Positions 20,594 to 31,124 of a stretch of DNA of 64,000 nucleotides are shown piece by piece. A program made the position numbers and the translations under genes. The DNA lies in contig NZ_CP083952.1 of the NCBI RefSeq assembly GCF_006442545.2, positions 186,001-250,000 of the forward strand, read 5' to 3'. Source of the stretch: Mesorhizobium sp. B2-1-8 (GTDB taxonomy: Bacteria; Pseudomonadota; Alphaproteobacteria; Rhizobiales; Rhizobiaceae). The notes under the pieces were generated by a model. The model made no database searches. It had not been told where the DNA came from and was given only the letters and a program-made list of their open reading frames with translations. Position 1 is the first letter of the stretch, and each line of letters opens with the position of its first letter.

Positions 20594-23395
20594 ATGGCAA
20601 AAATCTCCCTGAAGCTCAATGAACTGATCGACGGCGACGCTTTGCGCCGCGAGATGACCGCACAGACCGCGGCCAGTGCCGGCGATGGTTCCAGCCAGGG
20701 CATCCGTGCTGCCGTTCTTCAGCTTCTCAAGGGGCGCCTGGCCGAGGGTCGCAAGACAGCCGAGGCGATGCTGAGGCAAGATGGCGGCGGCAACGCCTGC
20801 GCCGAACGGCTGTCGCACCTGATGGACGAGCTGATCCGCGCGCTCTACGATTTTGCCGCCACGCATGTCTACCGGGTGAAGAACCGGTCCTCGGCCGAAC
20901 GCATGGCGGTCGTTTCCGTCGGCGGCTATGGCCGCGGTACACTGGCGCCGGGATCCGACATCGACCTGCTGTTCCTGCTGCCCTACAAGCAGACGCCTTG
21001 GGGAGAACAAACGGTCGAATACATGCTCTACATGCTGTGGGACATGGGGCTGAAGGTCGGCCATGCCACCCGCAACATCGATGAGTGCCTCAGGCTGTCG
21101 CGCACCGACATCACCATCCGCACCTCGATCCTGGAAGCGCGTTTCCTGTGGGGCGAACGCAAGCTCTATGACGAGCTGATGCTGCGCTTCGACCATGAGG
21201 TGGTGCGCACGACCGGACCGGAATATGTGCAGGCCAAGCTCGCCGAACGCGACGAGCGCCATGCCAAGGCCGGCGAAAGCCGCTATCTGGTCGAGCCCAA
21301 CGTCAAGGACGGCAAGGGCGGCTTGCGCGACCTGCAGACGCTGTTCTGGATCGGCAAGTATTTTTACCGCGTGCGTACCGGCGAGGAACTGGTCGAGAAA
21401 GGCGTCTTCACCGAGGCCGAGTATCGTGAGTTCCAGAAGGCCGAGGATTTCCTGTGGGCGGTGCGCTGCCACATGCATTTCCTCACGGGGAAGGCCGAGG
21501 AGCGGCTGCATTTCGACATCCAGCGCGAGATCGCCGAACGGCTCGGCTATACGACCCATCCCGGCCTGTCGGCGGTCGAACGCTTCATGAAGCACTATTT
21601 CCTCGTCGCCAAGGATGTCGGCGACCTGACCCGCATCTTCTGCGCCGCGCTGGAGGAGGAGCAGGCCAAGCACGTTCCCGGCTTCAACCGCATCTTCCTC
21701 ACCTTCCAGCGCCGCAAGCGAAAGCTTGCGGGCACGTCCGACTTCATCGTCGACAACCATCGCATCAACATCGCCGACGACGGCGTCTTCGAGCGCGACC
21801 CGGTCAATCTTCTCAGGCTGTTCTGGTTCGCCGACAAGCACGGGCTGGAATTCCATCCCGATGCGCTGAAACTGCTCACCCGTTCGCTCGGCCTGGTCAA
21901 CAAGTCGCTCAGACGCGACGAGGAAGCCAACCGGCTGTTTCTCGACATATTGACCTCGGACCGCAACGCCGAACTCAACCTGCGGCGTATGAACGAGGCG
22001 GGGCTGCTGGGCCGGCTGATCCCGGATTTCGGCAAGATCGTCGCCATGATGCAGTTCTCGATGTACCACCACTACACGATCGACGAGCACCTGATCCGCT
22101 GCATCGGCGTGCTGGCCGAGATCGAGCGCGGCGATGGCGAGAAGGTGCATCCGCTGTCGCATTCGCTGATGCCGGGCCTGAAGAAGAGCCGCGAGGCGCT
22201 CTATGTCGCCGTGCTGCTGCACGACATCGCTAAGGGCAGGCCTGAAGACCATTCCGAGGCCGGCGCCAGGATCGCAAGGCGGATCTGCCCGCATATGGGG
22301 CTTTCGCCGGCCGATACGGAAACCGTCGCCTGGCTGGTCGAGAACCACCTCGTCATGTCGATGACGGCACAAACCCGCGACCTCAACGACCGCAAGACGA
22401 TCGAGGACTTCGCCTCGATCGTGCAGTCGGTCGAGCGGCTGAAGATGCTGTTGATCCTGACCGTCTGCGACATCAGGGGCGTTGGACCAGGCGTGTGGAA
22501 TGGCTGGAAGGGCCAGTTGCTGCGTACGCTCTACTACGAGACCGAACTGCTGCTGACCGGCGGCTTTTCGGAAGTCTCGCGCGCTCAACGCACGGCGGCG
22601 GCGCGCGAACGGCTGGCGGAGGCGCTCGCCGACTGGCCCGACAAGGCGCGCAAGCGCTATGTCAGGCTGCATTATGAAAACTACCTCCTGGCCGTGGACC
22701 TGCCGGACCAACTTCGCCACGCCGAATTCATTCGCGAGACGGACGCGGCTGGCAACAAGCTCGCAACCATGGTCAAGACGCACCAGTTCGAGGGGGTGAC
22801 CGAAATCACCGTGCTGGCGCAGGACCATCCCCGTCTTCTCTCGGTCATTGCCGGGGCATGCGCCGGCGCCGGCGGCAACATCGTCGACGCGCAGATCTTC
22901 ACCACGTCGGACGGCCGGGCGCTGGACACGATCCTGATCTCGAGGGAGTTCGACCGCGACGAGGACGAGCGCCGGCGCGCCGAGCGCGTCGGCAAGCTGA
23001 TCGAGGACGTGCTGTCGGGCAAGAGCTGGCTGCCGGAAATGATCGAGAAGCGCACCAAGCCAAGGCGCGGATCCAAGGTGTTCAAGATCCCGCCGCGCGC
23101 CGAAATCCGCAACGCGCTGTCGAACCGGTTTTCGGTGATCGAGGTCGAGGGGCTCGACCGCCCCGGCCTGCTGTCGGAAATCACCGGGACGCTGTCCGAC
23201 CTGTCGCTCGACATTGCCTCGGCGCATATCACCACTTTTGGCGAGAAGGTCATCGACACCTTCTATGTCACCGACCTTACCGGCCAGAAGATCGACAGCC
23301 CGGCCCGAATCGCCACCATCCGCAACCGGTTGATCGCGACGCTCGAAGGCATCGTGCCAGAACGCGGCGGCAGGGCCAAGGCAGCCGCCGAGTGA
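20594..23395 (+). CDS. glnD: [Protein-PII] uridylyltransferase/uridylyl-removing enzyme
   Basis: A 933-aa nitrogen sensor that uridylylates PII proteins under nitrogen limitation and removes UMP when glutamine is high. Domains in order: nucleotidyltransferase with GGYGRG (110-115) and Asp122/Asp124; the GlnE-like helical linker; HD hydrolase with [15 protein letters not shown] (around 543); and two ACT domains for glutamine sensing (from about 734 and about 846). The length is typical for rhizobia. murJ follows after 46 bp, a glnD-murJ order that is common in Rhizobiales. Confidence 0.97.
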   Translation: MAKISLKLNELIDGDALRREMTAQTAASAGDGSSQGIRAAVLQLLKGRLAEGRKTAEAMLRQDGGGNACAERLSHLMDELIRALYDFAATHVYRVKNRSSAERMAVVSVGGYGRGTLAPGSDIDLLFLLPYKQTPWGEQTVEYMLYMLWDMGLKVGHATRNIDECLRLSRTDITIRTSILEARFLWGERKLYDELMLRFDHEVVRTTGPEYVQAKLAERDERHAKAGESRYLVEPNVKDGKGGLRDLQTLFWIGKYFYRVRTGEELVEKGVFTEAEYREFQKAEDFLWAVRCHMHFLTGKAEERLHFDIQREIAERLGYTTHPGLSAVERFMKHYFLVAKDVGDLTRIFCAALEEEQAKHVPGFNRIFLTFQRRKRKLAGTSDFIVDNHRINIADDGVFERDPVNLLRLFWFADKHGLEFHPDALKLLTRSLGLVNKSLRRDEEANRLFLDILTSDRNAELNLRRMNEAGLLGRLIPDFGKIVAMMQFSMYHHYTIDEHLIRCIGVLAEIERGDGEKVHPLSHSLMPGLKKSREALYVAVLLHDIAKGRPEDHSEAGARIARRICPHMGLSPADTETVAWLVENHLVMSMTAQTRDLNDRKTIEDFASIVQSVERLKMLLILTVCDIRGVGPGVWNGWKGQLLRTLYYETELLLTGGFSEVSRAQRTAAARERLAEALADWPDKARKRYVRLHYENYLLAVDLPDQLRHAEFIRETDAAGNKLATMVKTHQFEGVTEITVLAQDHPRLLSVIAGACAGAGGNIVDAQIFTTSDGRALDTILISREFDRDEDERRRAERVGKLIEDVLSGKSWLPEMIEKRTKPRRGSKVFKIPPRAEIRNALSNRFSVIEVEGLDRPGLLSEITGTLSDLSLDIASAHITTFGEKVIDTFYVTDLTGQKIDSPARIATIRNRLIATLEGIVPERGGRAKAAAE

Positions 23396-23441
23396 CGGCC
23401 ATCATCTTCTTCTCCCAATCCCACAGGCAGTTTGCGAACGC

Positions 23442-25049
23442 ATGAGTCTTGTCAAGAAATTCGCTACCGTAGCCTCCGGCACGTTGATGAGCCGTGCGCT
23501 CGGTTTCGGCCGCGAGATGCTGATGGCAGCCGCACTCGGCACCGGACCGGTCGCCGACGCCTTCAACGCCGCCTTCCAGTTCCCCAACACGTTTCGCCGG
23601 CTGTTCGCCGAAGGCGCGTTCAACGCCGCCTTCGTGCCGCTGTTCGCCAAGGAGATCGAGACGCACGGCACCGACGGCGCCAAGCGATTCTCGGAAGAAG
23701 TGTTCGGGGTCCTGTTCACCGCGCTGCTGGCGCTGACCATCGCCATGGAACTGGCGATGCCGCTGATCGTGCGCTACCTGGTGGCGCCGGGCTTTGCCGA
23801 CACGCCGGGCAAGTTCGAGACGACCGTCCGGCTCGCGACGATCATGTTCCCCTACCTGATCTGCATGTCGCTCGCCGCCATGATGGCGGGCATGCTGAAC
23901 TCGCTGCGCCGCTATTTCGCCGCCGCGATCGCGCCGGCTTTCCTCAACATCATCCTGATCAGCGTGCTTGGCTACGCCTGGTACCATGGGCAGGATGCAC
24001 ATGCTGTCGGCTTCGCCCTGTCCTGGGGCGTGCTGGCGGCCGGCATCGTGCAACTCGCCATCGTCTGGGTGGCGGTGCGCAATGCCGGCATCTCGATCGG
24101 CTTCCGCCGGCCGAAGATGACCCCGAACGTGAAGCGGCTCCTGATCCTGGCGCTGCCGGCGGCGATCACCGGCGGCATCACCCAGATCAACCAGCTGATC
24201 GGAACGGCCATTGCCTCGGCGCAGGACAGTGCCGTCTCCTCGCTGGCCTATGCCGACCGCGTCTACCAGTTGCCGCTCGGCGTCGTCGGCGTCGCGGTGG
24301 CGATCGTGCTGTTGCCCGAACTGTCGCGGGCTCTGAAATCAGGCAATGTGATCGAGGCCGCCAATCTGCAGAACCGCTCCGTCGAATTCACCCTGTTCAT
24401 GACCTTGCCGGCGGCGGCGGCACTTTGGGTCATGTCGGAACCGATCGTACGGCTGGTCTATGAGCGCGGTGCGTTCGCCGCCAACCATTCGACGCCTGTC
24501 GTGGCGGCGATCCTGGCGATCTTCGGTCTCGGCCTGCCGGCCTTCGTGCTGATCAAGGCCTTCACCCCAGGGTATTTCGCGCGCGAGGACACGCGCACGC
24601 CGATGATCTTCGCCGCAATCTCCGTGGCGGTGAATGTCGGCACCGCACTGACGCTATTCCCGAGGATGGGCGCACCCGGTATCGCCGTGGCTTCGGCAGT
24701 CGCCGGCTGGGTCAACGCGCTGATGCTGCTTGCCGTACTGATCCGGCGCGGCCATTGGGGCCGCGACGTGCCGCTCTTGAAGCGAATTCCACGGCTGGTG
24801 CTGTCGGCGGCGGTAATGGGTGTCGCCCTCTATTTCGCCGAACATTATTTCGCCGCCAGGCTCGGACCCGGTTCGCCGCTGGTCATCAAGGCGACCACGG
24901 TGCTCGCGCTGGTGGCAGGTGGGGCGACGCTCTATTTCGTCACCGCATTCGCCACCGGCGGCGCCGATTTCGGCATGATCCGGCGCAATGTCGGGCGCAG
25001 GAGAACAGAATCCGGTCAGTCCGTGGCAAAATCAGAACTCGACGAATAA
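23442..25049 (+). CDS. murJ: Lipid II flippase MurJ
   Basis: A 535-aa MOP-superfamily inner-membrane protein with about 14 helices that flips lipid II to the periplasm for peptidoglycan synthesis. Conserved pieces are the N-terminal SRALGFGREMLMAAALG, FQFPNTFRRLFAEGAFNAAF with its essential Arg and charged cavity residues, and the helix-7/8 region with QINQLIGTAIAS. The ATG at 23442 gives the canonical MSLVKKFATVASGTLMSR start. It is likely co-transcribed with glnD. Confidence 0.96.
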   Translation: MSLVKKFATVASGTLMSRALGFGREMLMAAALGTGPVADAFNAAFQFPNTFRRLFAEGAFNAAFVPLFAKEIETHGTDGAKRFSEEVFGVLFTALLALTIAMELAMPLIVRYLVAPGFADTPGKFETTVRLATIMFPYLICMSLAAMMAGMLNSLRRYFAAAIAPAFLNIILISVLGYAWYHGQDAHAVGFALSWGVLAAGIVQLAIVWVAVRNAGISIGFRRPKMTPNVKRLLILALPAAITGGITQINQLIGTAIASAQDSAVSSLAYADRVYQLPLGVVGVAVAIVLLPELSRALKSGNVIEAANLQNRSVEFTLFMTLPAAAALWVMSEPIVRLVYERGAFAANHSTPVVAAILAIFGLGLPAFVLIKAFTPGYFAREDTRTPMIFAAISVAVNVGTALTLFPRMGAPGIAVASAVAGWVNALMLLAVLIRRGHWGRDVPLLKRIPRLVLSAAVMGVALYFAEHYFAARLGPGSPLVIKATTVLALVAGGATLYFVTAFATGGADFGMIRRNVGRRRTESGQSVAKSELDE

Positions 25050-25148
25050 ATCGGCCGTCCGGCCCGTCTCGCTGCTCTTGATCCTCCCCCCACTCTCGTC
25101 CATAAGCGCGCCGTCGCAAGACTTTCGCCGCGCGCGGTTTCCAGCCGC

Positions 25149-25187
25149 GTGATTGGCTCCGAAAAGTCTGCAACTTTTCGGAATCAC
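25149..25187. repeat. Short palindromic intergenic element upstream of trpS
   Basis: CCGAAAAGT and ACTTTTCGG form a perfect 9-bp hairpin stem around CTGCA, flanked by GTGATT and AATCAC arms. Hairpins of this CCGAAAAG type are common dispersed intergenic elements in rhizobial genomes (from general knowledge). It lies 36-74 bp before the trpS start and could also affect trpS leader structure. Confidence 0.55.
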
Positions 25188-25222
25188 GCTTATACGGCCC
25201 TCCACAAGCCATGAGGAAACCC

Positions 25223-26290
25223 ATGTCCGCCTTCAAGCCACTCGTCTTCTCCGGTGTCCAGCCGACCGGCAATCTGCATCTCGGCAACTATCTCGGCGCC
25301 ATCAAGAAATTCGTCGCCCTGCAGGACACGTCCGACTGCATCTATTGCGTCGTCGACCTGCATTCGCTGACCGCCCAGCTCGTCTATGACGACCTTGCCG
25401 ACCAGACGCGGTCGATCACTGCGGCGTTCCTCGCCTCCGGCATCGATCCGAAGAAGCACATCGTCTTCAACCAGTCGCGGGTGATGCAGCATGCGGAGCT
25501 CGCCTGGATCTTCAACTGCGTCGCGCGCATCGGCTGGATGAACAAGATGACGCAGTTCAAGGACAAGGCTGGCAAGGACCGCGAGAATGCCTCGCTGGGC
25601 CTGCTCGCCTATCCCTCGCTGATGGCGGCCGACATCCTGCTCTACCGCGCCACCCACGTGCCGGTGGGCGAGGACCAGAAGCAGCATCTGGAATTGACCC
25701 GCGACATCGCCCAGAAATTCAACAACGATTTCTCCGACCGCATCGCCGGTCTTGGCGTCGGCGTCGAGATGCAGGTCGGCGAGGAGACGGTGAACGGCTT
25801 CTTCCCGATCACCGAACCGGTCATCGGCGGCCCGGCGGCGCGCATCATGAGCCTGCGCGACGGGTCGAAGAAGATGTCGAAGTCGGACCCATCGGACCTG
25901 TCGCGCATCAACCTGACCGACGATGCCGACACCATCTCGAAGAAGATCCGCAAGGCCAAGACCGACCCGGAAGCCTTGCCGAGCGAGGTCGACGGGCTGG
26001 AAAGCCGGCCCGAGGCGGAAAACCTGGTCGGCATCTATGCGGGCCTCGCCGAGATGTCGAAGGCCGACGTGCTCAGGCAATTCGGCGGCCAGCAATTCTC
26101 CGTCTTCAAGCCGGCGCTGGCCGATCTCGCGGTGGAAAAACTGGCGCCGATCGCCGGCGAGATGCGGCGCATCCAGGGCGACCGCGCCTATGTCGACGCC
26201 GTGCTCCGGGACGGCGGCGAACGTGCCGGCGTGCTTGCCGAGACGACAATGAAGACGGTGCGCGACATTGTCGGGCTGCTGCAGGGCTGA
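25223..26290 (+). CDS. trpS: Tryptophanyl-tRNA synthetase
   Basis: A 355-aa class I aminoacyl-tRNA synthetase that charges tRNA-Trp. The N-terminal [18 protein letters not shown] carries the HIGH-like motif (HLGN), and KKMSKSD is the KMSKS loop. A Rossmann core and helical C-terminal domain of normal length are present. An ATG 12 bases upstream (25211) is in frame, but GAGGA at 25213-25217 sits ideally before the ATG at 25223, and the resulting N-terminus fits the family. It follows murJ with 173 bp containing a palindromic element. Confidence 0.96.
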   Translation: MSAFKPLVFSGVQPTGNLHLGNYLGAIKKFVALQDTSDCIYCVVDLHSLTAQLVYDDLADQTRSITAAFLASGIDPKKHIVFNQSRVMQHAELAWIFNCVARIGWMNKMTQFKDKAGKDRENASLGLLAYPSLMAADILLYRATHVPVGEDQKQHLELTRDIAQKFNNDFSDRIAGLGVGVEMQVGEETVNGFFPITEPVIGGPAARIMSLRDGSKKMSKSDPSDLSRINLTDDADTISKKIRKAKTDPEALPSEVDGLESRPEAENLVGIYAGLAEMSKADVLRQFGGQQFSVFKPALADLAVEKLAPIAGEMRRIQGDRAYVDAVLRDGGERAGVLAETTMKTVRDIVGLLQG

Positions 26291-26326
26291 GCCTGATCGT
26301 CAACGCACCGCCTCATACCGGCCCAG

Positions 26327-26377
26327 GACATACTGGCCAAGACATACTGGCCTATGGCCGGCGGCTTGCCGCCGGCC
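26327..26377. repeat. Short direct repeat and perfect hairpin after trpS
   Basis: GACATACTGGCC is repeated in tandem with a 14-bp period at 26327-26352. Immediately after, GGCCGGCGG-CTTG-CCGCCGGCC forms a perfect 9-bp stem with a 4-base loop (26356-26377). No T-run follows, so termination is uncertain; it could stabilise the trpS mRNA end. Confidence 0.5.
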
Positions 26378-26423
26378 TGCCGTGGTGGCAGATTGCGGCG
26401 CAAAAGATACCGAGTAGGTAGAC

Positions 26424-26915
26424 ATGGTCTCCAAACGCCTCAGCCGCGAAGCCGGTCATCGCAGGAAATTCCTGGCGATCATCGATGACACGCCGGAATG
26501 CGAACGCGCCGTCGCCTACGCCTCGAAGCGGGCGCAGAGCACCAGCGGCACGCTGGTGCTGCTCTATGTCATCGTACCGGACGATTTCCAACACTGGCTG
26601 GGCGTCGAGAAGATCATGCGCGAGGAGGCGAACGCCACGGCGCGCGCGGCGCTCGATGGCTACGCCAACAAGGTGCGCCAGAAGCTCGGCATCGAACCGG
26701 AGATGGTCGTGCGCGAAGGCAAGCCGACGGAAGAGATCCATAAGCTGATCGAGGAAGACCAGGATATCGCCATTCTCGTGCTGGCGGCCGGTGCCGGCAA
26801 GGAAGGGCCGGGGCCGCTGGTCGGCGCCGTGGCCGGCAAGGGCGCTGCCTTTCCGATCCCGGTGACCGTGGTGCCGCAGAACCTGTCGGACGACGAGATC
26901 GAGAGCCTCGCCTAG
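26424..26915 (+). CDS. Universal stress protein (UspA family)
   Basis: A 163-aa cytosolic protein with one Usp domain. It opens with KFLAIIDDTPECERAVAYA and has the hydrophobic strand LVLLYVIVP. The C-terminal part, LVLAAGAGKEGPGPLVGAVAGKGAAFPIPVTVVP read as two pieces, corresponds to the usual ATP-binding Gly-x2-Gly-x9-Gly loop, but the glycines are spaced differently, so nucleotide binding is uncertain. It probably forms a dimer and is stress-induced, as is usual for the family. It is a single gene between trpS and a glucosidase gene. Confidence 0.82.
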   Translation: MVSKRLSREAGHRRKFLAIIDDTPECERAVAYASKRAQSTSGTLVLLYVIVPDDFQHWLGVEKIMREEANATARAALDGYANKVRQKLGIEPEMVVREGKPTEEIHKLIEEDQDIAILVLAAGAGKEGPGPLVGAVAGKGAAFPIPVTVVPQNLSDDEIESLA

Positions 26916-27084
26916 GGTGTGAGCTCTCGGGTTCCGCGAAGGACCCCTCCCGTGCAATCGGGTGGATGGATCCGACCCTATCGGCGTCATCAGTCATCGG
27001 TGCGCGACAAAGCGCGCCCTTGGCGCGTTATCCCGTTGCGCCATTTGGAATCGGCATGGAAGCCATGATTCCAAAGGAAAGCCG

Positions 27085-29409
27085 ATGGCCAGATTGAACA
27101 GGGAAGCAGGCAAGAGCGGGCGGCCCAACCCGCAAAGCAGCGGGAAGGCCCGGCCTGCTCCACGACACCGCGAGCAGTCGGCACGAGCTCAGGACAAGGT
27201 GCAGCAGACTCCGCAGGCGCAGCAGGAGCGCAAGCTTCGTGTGCTGACCAAGGGGCATCCGGCCATGGTGGACAGCATCGCCGGTGCGGTCACGGTCAAG
27301 AACCTCGATCTTTACTACGTCGTCGCTTCGGACGCGCAGATGCCTGTGAAAGGCGAGCACGGGTTCGGGCTGTATTTTCACGACTGCCGCTTCCTCGGCG
27401 GCTATGAGATGGCGCTTGCCGGTCTGGCTCCCGTCGTGTTGGCCTCGACCGCACAAGAGGGCTATCGGGCGCTTTTTGAATTGACCAATCCTGAGCTGCA
27501 GCTCGAGCAGGGGCAATCGATCCCCAAGGACGAACTCGGCATCCGCTGGCAGCGTGTTCTCGATGCGGGGCAGACCTGCGTGCGGGAGGTCATGACCATT
27601 CAGAACTTCGGGCACCAGGCATGCAGCTTTCCGCTGACCTTGCACTTCCGAGCCGGCTTCGAGGACATCTTCAGCGTGCGCGGGTTGGTGCAGGACAACC
27701 TCGGCAGATCCGAGCAACCCGCCTGGCGCGGCGGCAAGCTGGAGTTCGTGTACCACGGCGCCGATCGGCTGCGCAGGACAGTGACGGTCACCTTCTCGCC
27801 CGCGCCCGACACCAGGCACAAAACCGCTGCGGAGTTCCGCATCCGTGTCCCCGCGGGCGACACGCGGACCATCACGGTTACCCTCGAGCTTACCGAAAAC
27901 GCCGAGGAGGCCGAGGCCGGGCATTTGGACCAGCGGCCGGCGGTTACGCTCGGCAGCCTCGCAAGAAACCTCCAGAACAGTTCACAACAATGGCTGGAGC
28001 AGCATACGAAGCTCACCAGCGACAGCGCGCTGCTCAACGGCATCATGGACCGCTCGCTGCGCGATCTCGCGGTGCTGAGATCGCGCCTGGGCGACAAGGA
28101 GTATTTTGCCGCCGGCGTGCCGTGGTTCGTCGCCCTGTTCGGCCGCGACAGTCTGATCGTGGCCTTGGAGATGCTGGCTTTCCAGCCGGAGATCGCCGCC
28201 CAGACATTGCGGCTGCTGGCCAGCTATCAGGGGTGGCGGGACGATCCGTGGCGCGAGGAGCAGCCCGGCAAGATCATCCATGAACTCAGGGTCGGCGAGC
28301 TTGCCCGGGCCGGCGACGTTCCGCACGCCCAATTCTACGGCACGGTGGACGCAACCCCGCTCTTCCTGCTGCTTCTGGGCCGCCATGCGGCGTGGACCGG
28401 CGACCTCGGTCTGTTCCGCGAATTGCGGGAGCCGGTGGAACGCGCGCTGGGCTGGATCGCGAAGGCCGGGGACAACCATGGCGACGGCTACCTCAAATAT
28501 CGCAGCCGGTCCGAGAAAGGCCTGGTCAACCAGGGATGGAAGGATTCAGGCGACGCCATCGTCAGGGCCGACGGCAGCCTTGCGAAGCCGCCGATAGCGC
28601 TGGTCGAGGTGCAGGGCTACGTATTTGCCGCGAAGCGGGCGATTGCCGATCTCTACGAGCGCGCCGGAGAGCCCGATCGGGCAAGCCAGCTTCGCCATGA
28701 AGCCGAGACGCTTCGGAAACGATTCAACCGTGACTTCTGGTGCGAGGAGCAAGGCATCTTCGTCCTCGCCCTGGAGGCCGGAGGCCGCCGGGCCGAAGTC
28801 GTCTCCTCAAATCCCGGGCACGCGCTGTGGACCGGTATCGCGGACGAGGACAAGGGGCACCGGTCCGTGGCGCGCCTTATGCAGGACGACATGTTCAGCG
28901 GCTGGGGCGTGCGCACCCTGTCGACGGCGGAACGGCGCTACAATCCGGTCGGATACCATCTCGGAACCGTTTGGCCGCATGACAATGCGCTGCTGGCGGC
29001 CGGCTGTCGAAACCATGGCGAGGATGAAGCGGCGCTGCGGATCTTCACCGCGATTGCCGAGGCTGCCGCGCACTTTCGCCACCAAAGGCTGCCCGAGGCG
29101 ATGGCGGGCTTTCGACGCGAGGATTTCCAGGCGCCGGTGCATTATCCCGTGGCTTGCCACCCGCAGGCCTGGGCAGCCGGAGCGATACCGTTCCTGGTGA
29201 CCACGTGCCTCGGGCTGGAGCCCGACGCATTCGCCGGGAAACTGCGGGTGGTGCGGCCTCGCCTGCCCGACTTTGCAAAGCACATAGCGCTTCACGGGCT
29301 GCGCGTCGGTGACGGCAGCGCCGACCTCGAATTCAGGCGGACCGCCGACGGGGCCGAGGTAACCATCCTGCGGACAAATGGACAACTGAGCGTCGATGTT
29401 GAAGGATAG
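27085..29409 (+). CDS. Amylo-alpha-1,6-glucosidase / glycogen debranching enzyme-like protein
   Basis: A 774-aa protein. Residues 1 to about 60 are a low-complexity Gln/Arg/Pro-rich extension. The N-terminal GDE_N_bis-type beta domain follows (VKNLDLYYVVASDA, GLYFHDCRFLGGYEMAL). The C-terminal (alpha/alpha)6 barrel carries VPWFVALFGRDSLIVALEML, YGTVDATPLFLLLLG and QGWKDSGDAI, features of GH-type debranching/amylo-1,6-glucosidases. It probably acts on alpha-glucans, but the exact bond is not shown. The frame is open further upstream; the ATG at 27085 is chosen because AAAGGA lies 7 bases before it. Confidence 0.85.
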   Translation: MARLNREAGKSGRPNPQSSGKARPAPRHREQSARAQDKVQQTPQAQQERKLRVLTKGHPAMVDSIAGAVTVKNLDLYYVVASDAQMPVKGEHGFGLYFHDCRFLGGYEMALAGLAPVVLASTAQEGYRALFELTNPELQLEQGQSIPKDELGIRWQRVLDAGQTCVREVMTIQNFGHQACSFPLTLHFRAGFEDIFSVRGLVQDNLGRSEQPAWRGGKLEFVYHGADRLRRTVTVTFSPAPDTRHKTAAEFRIRVPAGDTRTITVTLELTENAEEAEAGHLDQRPAVTLGSLARNLQNSSQQWLEQHTKLTSDSALLNGIMDRSLRDLAVLRSRLGDKEYFAAGVPWFVALFGRDSLIVALEMLAFQPEIAAQTLRLLASYQGWRDDPWREEQPGKIIHELRVGELARAGDVPHAQFYGTVDATPLFLLLLGRHAAWTGDLGLFRELREPVERALGWIAKAGDNHGDGYLKYRSRSEKGLVNQGWKDSGDAIVRADGSLAKPPIALVEVQGYVFAAKRAIADLYERAGEPDRASQLRHEAETLRKRFNRDFWCEEQGIFVLALEAGGRRAEVVSSNPGHALWTGIADEDKGHRSVARLMQDDMFSGWGVRTLSTAERRYNPVGYHLGTVWPHDNALLAAGCRNHGEDEAALRIFTAIAEAAAHFRHQRLPEAMAGFRREDFQAPVHYPVACHPQAWAAGAIPFLVTTCLGLEPDAFAGKLRVVRPRLPDFAKHIALHGLRVGDGSADLEFRRTADGAEVTILRTNGQLSVDVEG

Positions 29410-29551
29410 TGCTTGTCGGGTTTCGAAGGGCCACGGCAAAAACATTCCGCCAGCCAGCCGTTCCGGCGATGCGTTTCGCTTGAATGTCCAGCCGATAGAG
29501 CCTATTTAGAACTATTCCAAACTAGTTGCCCAAACGGGCATGGAGACGGCC

Positions 29552-30121
29552 ATGTTCATCCAGACCGAGTCGACGCCCAATCCGGCGACGCTGAAATTCC
29601 TGCCCGGCAAGGAAGTGCTGCTCGAAGGCACCGCCGATTTCCGCGATGCCGACAGTGCGGCGACGGCCTCGCCGCTGGCTGGCCGGCTGTTCGAAATCCC
29701 CGGCGTCACCGGTGTTTTCTTCGGCTACGATTTCATCACCGTGTCCAAGGACGGCCCGGACTGGCAGCACCTGAAGCCGGCGATCCTCGGCGCCATCATG
29801 GAGCATTTCATGTCCGGCGCGCCTGTCATGGCCAAGGCCGGTCCCGCCGCCGAGACCAGCCAGACCGGCGAATTCTACGACAAGGCCGACGAGGAGCTCG
29901 TCATCACCATCAAGGAGCTGCTCGATACGCGGGTGCGCCCGGCGGTGGCGCAGGACGGCGGCGACATCACCTTCCGCGGCTTCGAGAACGGCACCGTGTT
30001 CCTGCACATGAAAGGTGCGTGCGCCGGTTGCCCGTCGTCGACGGCGACGTTGAAGCACGGCATCCAGAACCTGCTTCGCCATTTCGTGCCGGAAGTGCAG
30101 CAGGTCGAACAGGTTTCCTAA
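29552..30121 (+). CDS. NifU/Nfu-type Fe-S cluster scaffold protein
   Basis: A 189-aa protein with an N-terminal Nfu domain (MFIQTESTPNPATLKFLPG) and a C-terminal NifU domain with the cluster-binding CAGC motif in MKGACAGCPSS. It assembles or carries [4Fe-4S] clusters to target apoproteins in the cytosol. An ATG four codons upstream (29540) is in frame, but GGAG at 29542-29545 and family alignment favour 29552. A strong bidirectional terminator follows the stop codon. Confidence 0.93.
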   Translation: MFIQTESTPNPATLKFLPGKEVLLEGTADFRDADSAATASPLAGRLFEIPGVTGVFFGYDFITVSKDGPDWQHLKPAILGAIMEHFMSGAPVMAKAGPAAETSQTGEFYDKADEELVITIKELLDTRVRPAVAQDGGDITFRGFENGTVFLHMKGACAGCPSSTATLKHGIQNLLRHFVPEVQQVEQVS

Positions 30122-30145
30122 TCGGTAATTTCCCACAAAACAGAC

Positions 30146-30182
30146 AACAAAAAACCGGGCCGAATTGCCCGGTTTTTTGTTT
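30146..30182. terminator. Bidirectional intrinsic terminator
   Basis: ACCGGGC-CGAATT-GCCCGGT with flanking A6 on the left and T6 on the right makes a classic rho-independent terminator readable on both strands. It ends the Nfu gene on the plus strand and probably the L,D-transpeptidase gene on the minus strand. Confidence 0.9.
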
Positions 30183-30281
30183 GGGACGTCCGTTGTTGCC
30201 TAGACGGTCCGCGTATGAAAGGCGACTTCCAGTCTAACCACGATATGCCGAAAAAGCGGACAGGCTTTCCGGCATCATGGC

Positions 30282-30899
30282 CTAAAGAACGATGACCTTG
30301 GCGCCGACCTCGGCGCGATCGTAGAGGTCGATGACATCCTGGTTCATCAGCCGGATGCAACCCGACGACATCGCCTTGCCGATCGAGTTCCATTCCGGGC
30401 TGCCGTGCAGGCGGTAGCCCATGTCACCGCCCTTGTTGAACAGGTACATGGCGCGCGCGCCGAGCGGGTTCTTCAGGCCCGGATCCATGCCGCCGGCGAA
30501 CTTGGCGAGTTCGGGCTGGCGCTTGATCATCTGCGAGGGCGGGGTCCAGGTCGGCCATTCGCGCTTGATGGCGATATGGGCGGTGCCGTGCCATTCAAAA
30601 CCCTCGCGGCCTACGCCGATACCGTAGCGGATTGCCCGGCCGCCGCCCTCGACGAAGTAAAGGAACTTGTTCTGCGTATCGACGATGATGGTGCCCGGCT
30701 TTTCCTTGCTGTCGTAATTGACTTCCTGGCGATGGTACTTCGAAGGCACTTTCTCGATCGGGATACGCGGCAGCTGGTAACCGGCATCGGTCACCGCGCC
30801 ATAGTCGTTGGAGAAGATCTGCCCGCCGATGGTGCTGCAACCGGCAATAGCGGTGGACAACGCCAGTGCGGCGACTATTGCAAGCGACTTCATGCGCAT
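30282..30899 (-). CDS. L,D-transpeptidase (YkuD) lipoprotein
   Basis: A 205-aa envelope protein. The N-terminus is a lipoprotein signal (LALSTAIAG followed by Cys21 in a lipobox). The mature part carries the YkuD catalytic motif HGSPEWN ... MSSGCIRL with the nucleophilic cysteine. The family forms 3-3 peptidoglycan cross-links or attaches proteins to peptidoglycan; rhizobia rely heavily on such links. The frame runs upstream to 31148 across the divergent regulator gene, but the lipoprotein signal fixes the start at 30899 (or 30893, two codons later). Confidence 0.88.
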   Translation of the reverse strand: MRMKSLAIVAALALSTAIAGCSTIGGQIFSNDYGAVTDAGYQLPRIPIEKVPSKYHRQEVNYDSKEKPGTIIVDTQNKFLYFVEGGGRAIRYGIGVGREGFEWHGTAHIAIKREWPTWTPPSQMIKRQPELAKFAGGMDPGLKNPLGARAMYLFNKGGDMGYRLHGSPEWNSIGKAMSSGCIRLMNQDVIDLYDRAEVGAKVIVL

Positions 30900-31124
30900 G
30901 TGGTGATCCGGTGCCCCGCCTAAACCAGAGCGGCACGAGTCGGCCGCTTTCTCAACATCATTCATGCTGGCATTTGCTTTGCTTGCCAAGCACACGATGC
31001 CTATATGCAGGGACTTACATGCTGGTATGCGTATCACTATGGCATTTCGGCAACATGCTTCACCGGATTGTGAAGGAAATTCAATGGGCCTGAATCGCAG
31101 GCCTCGCAAAACCGAGGACCCGCC

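Noticed and set aside
20555..23227. 890-aa minus-strand open frame opposite glnD
   Set aside because: Antisense shadow; glnD on the plus strand has all catalytic motifs in order.
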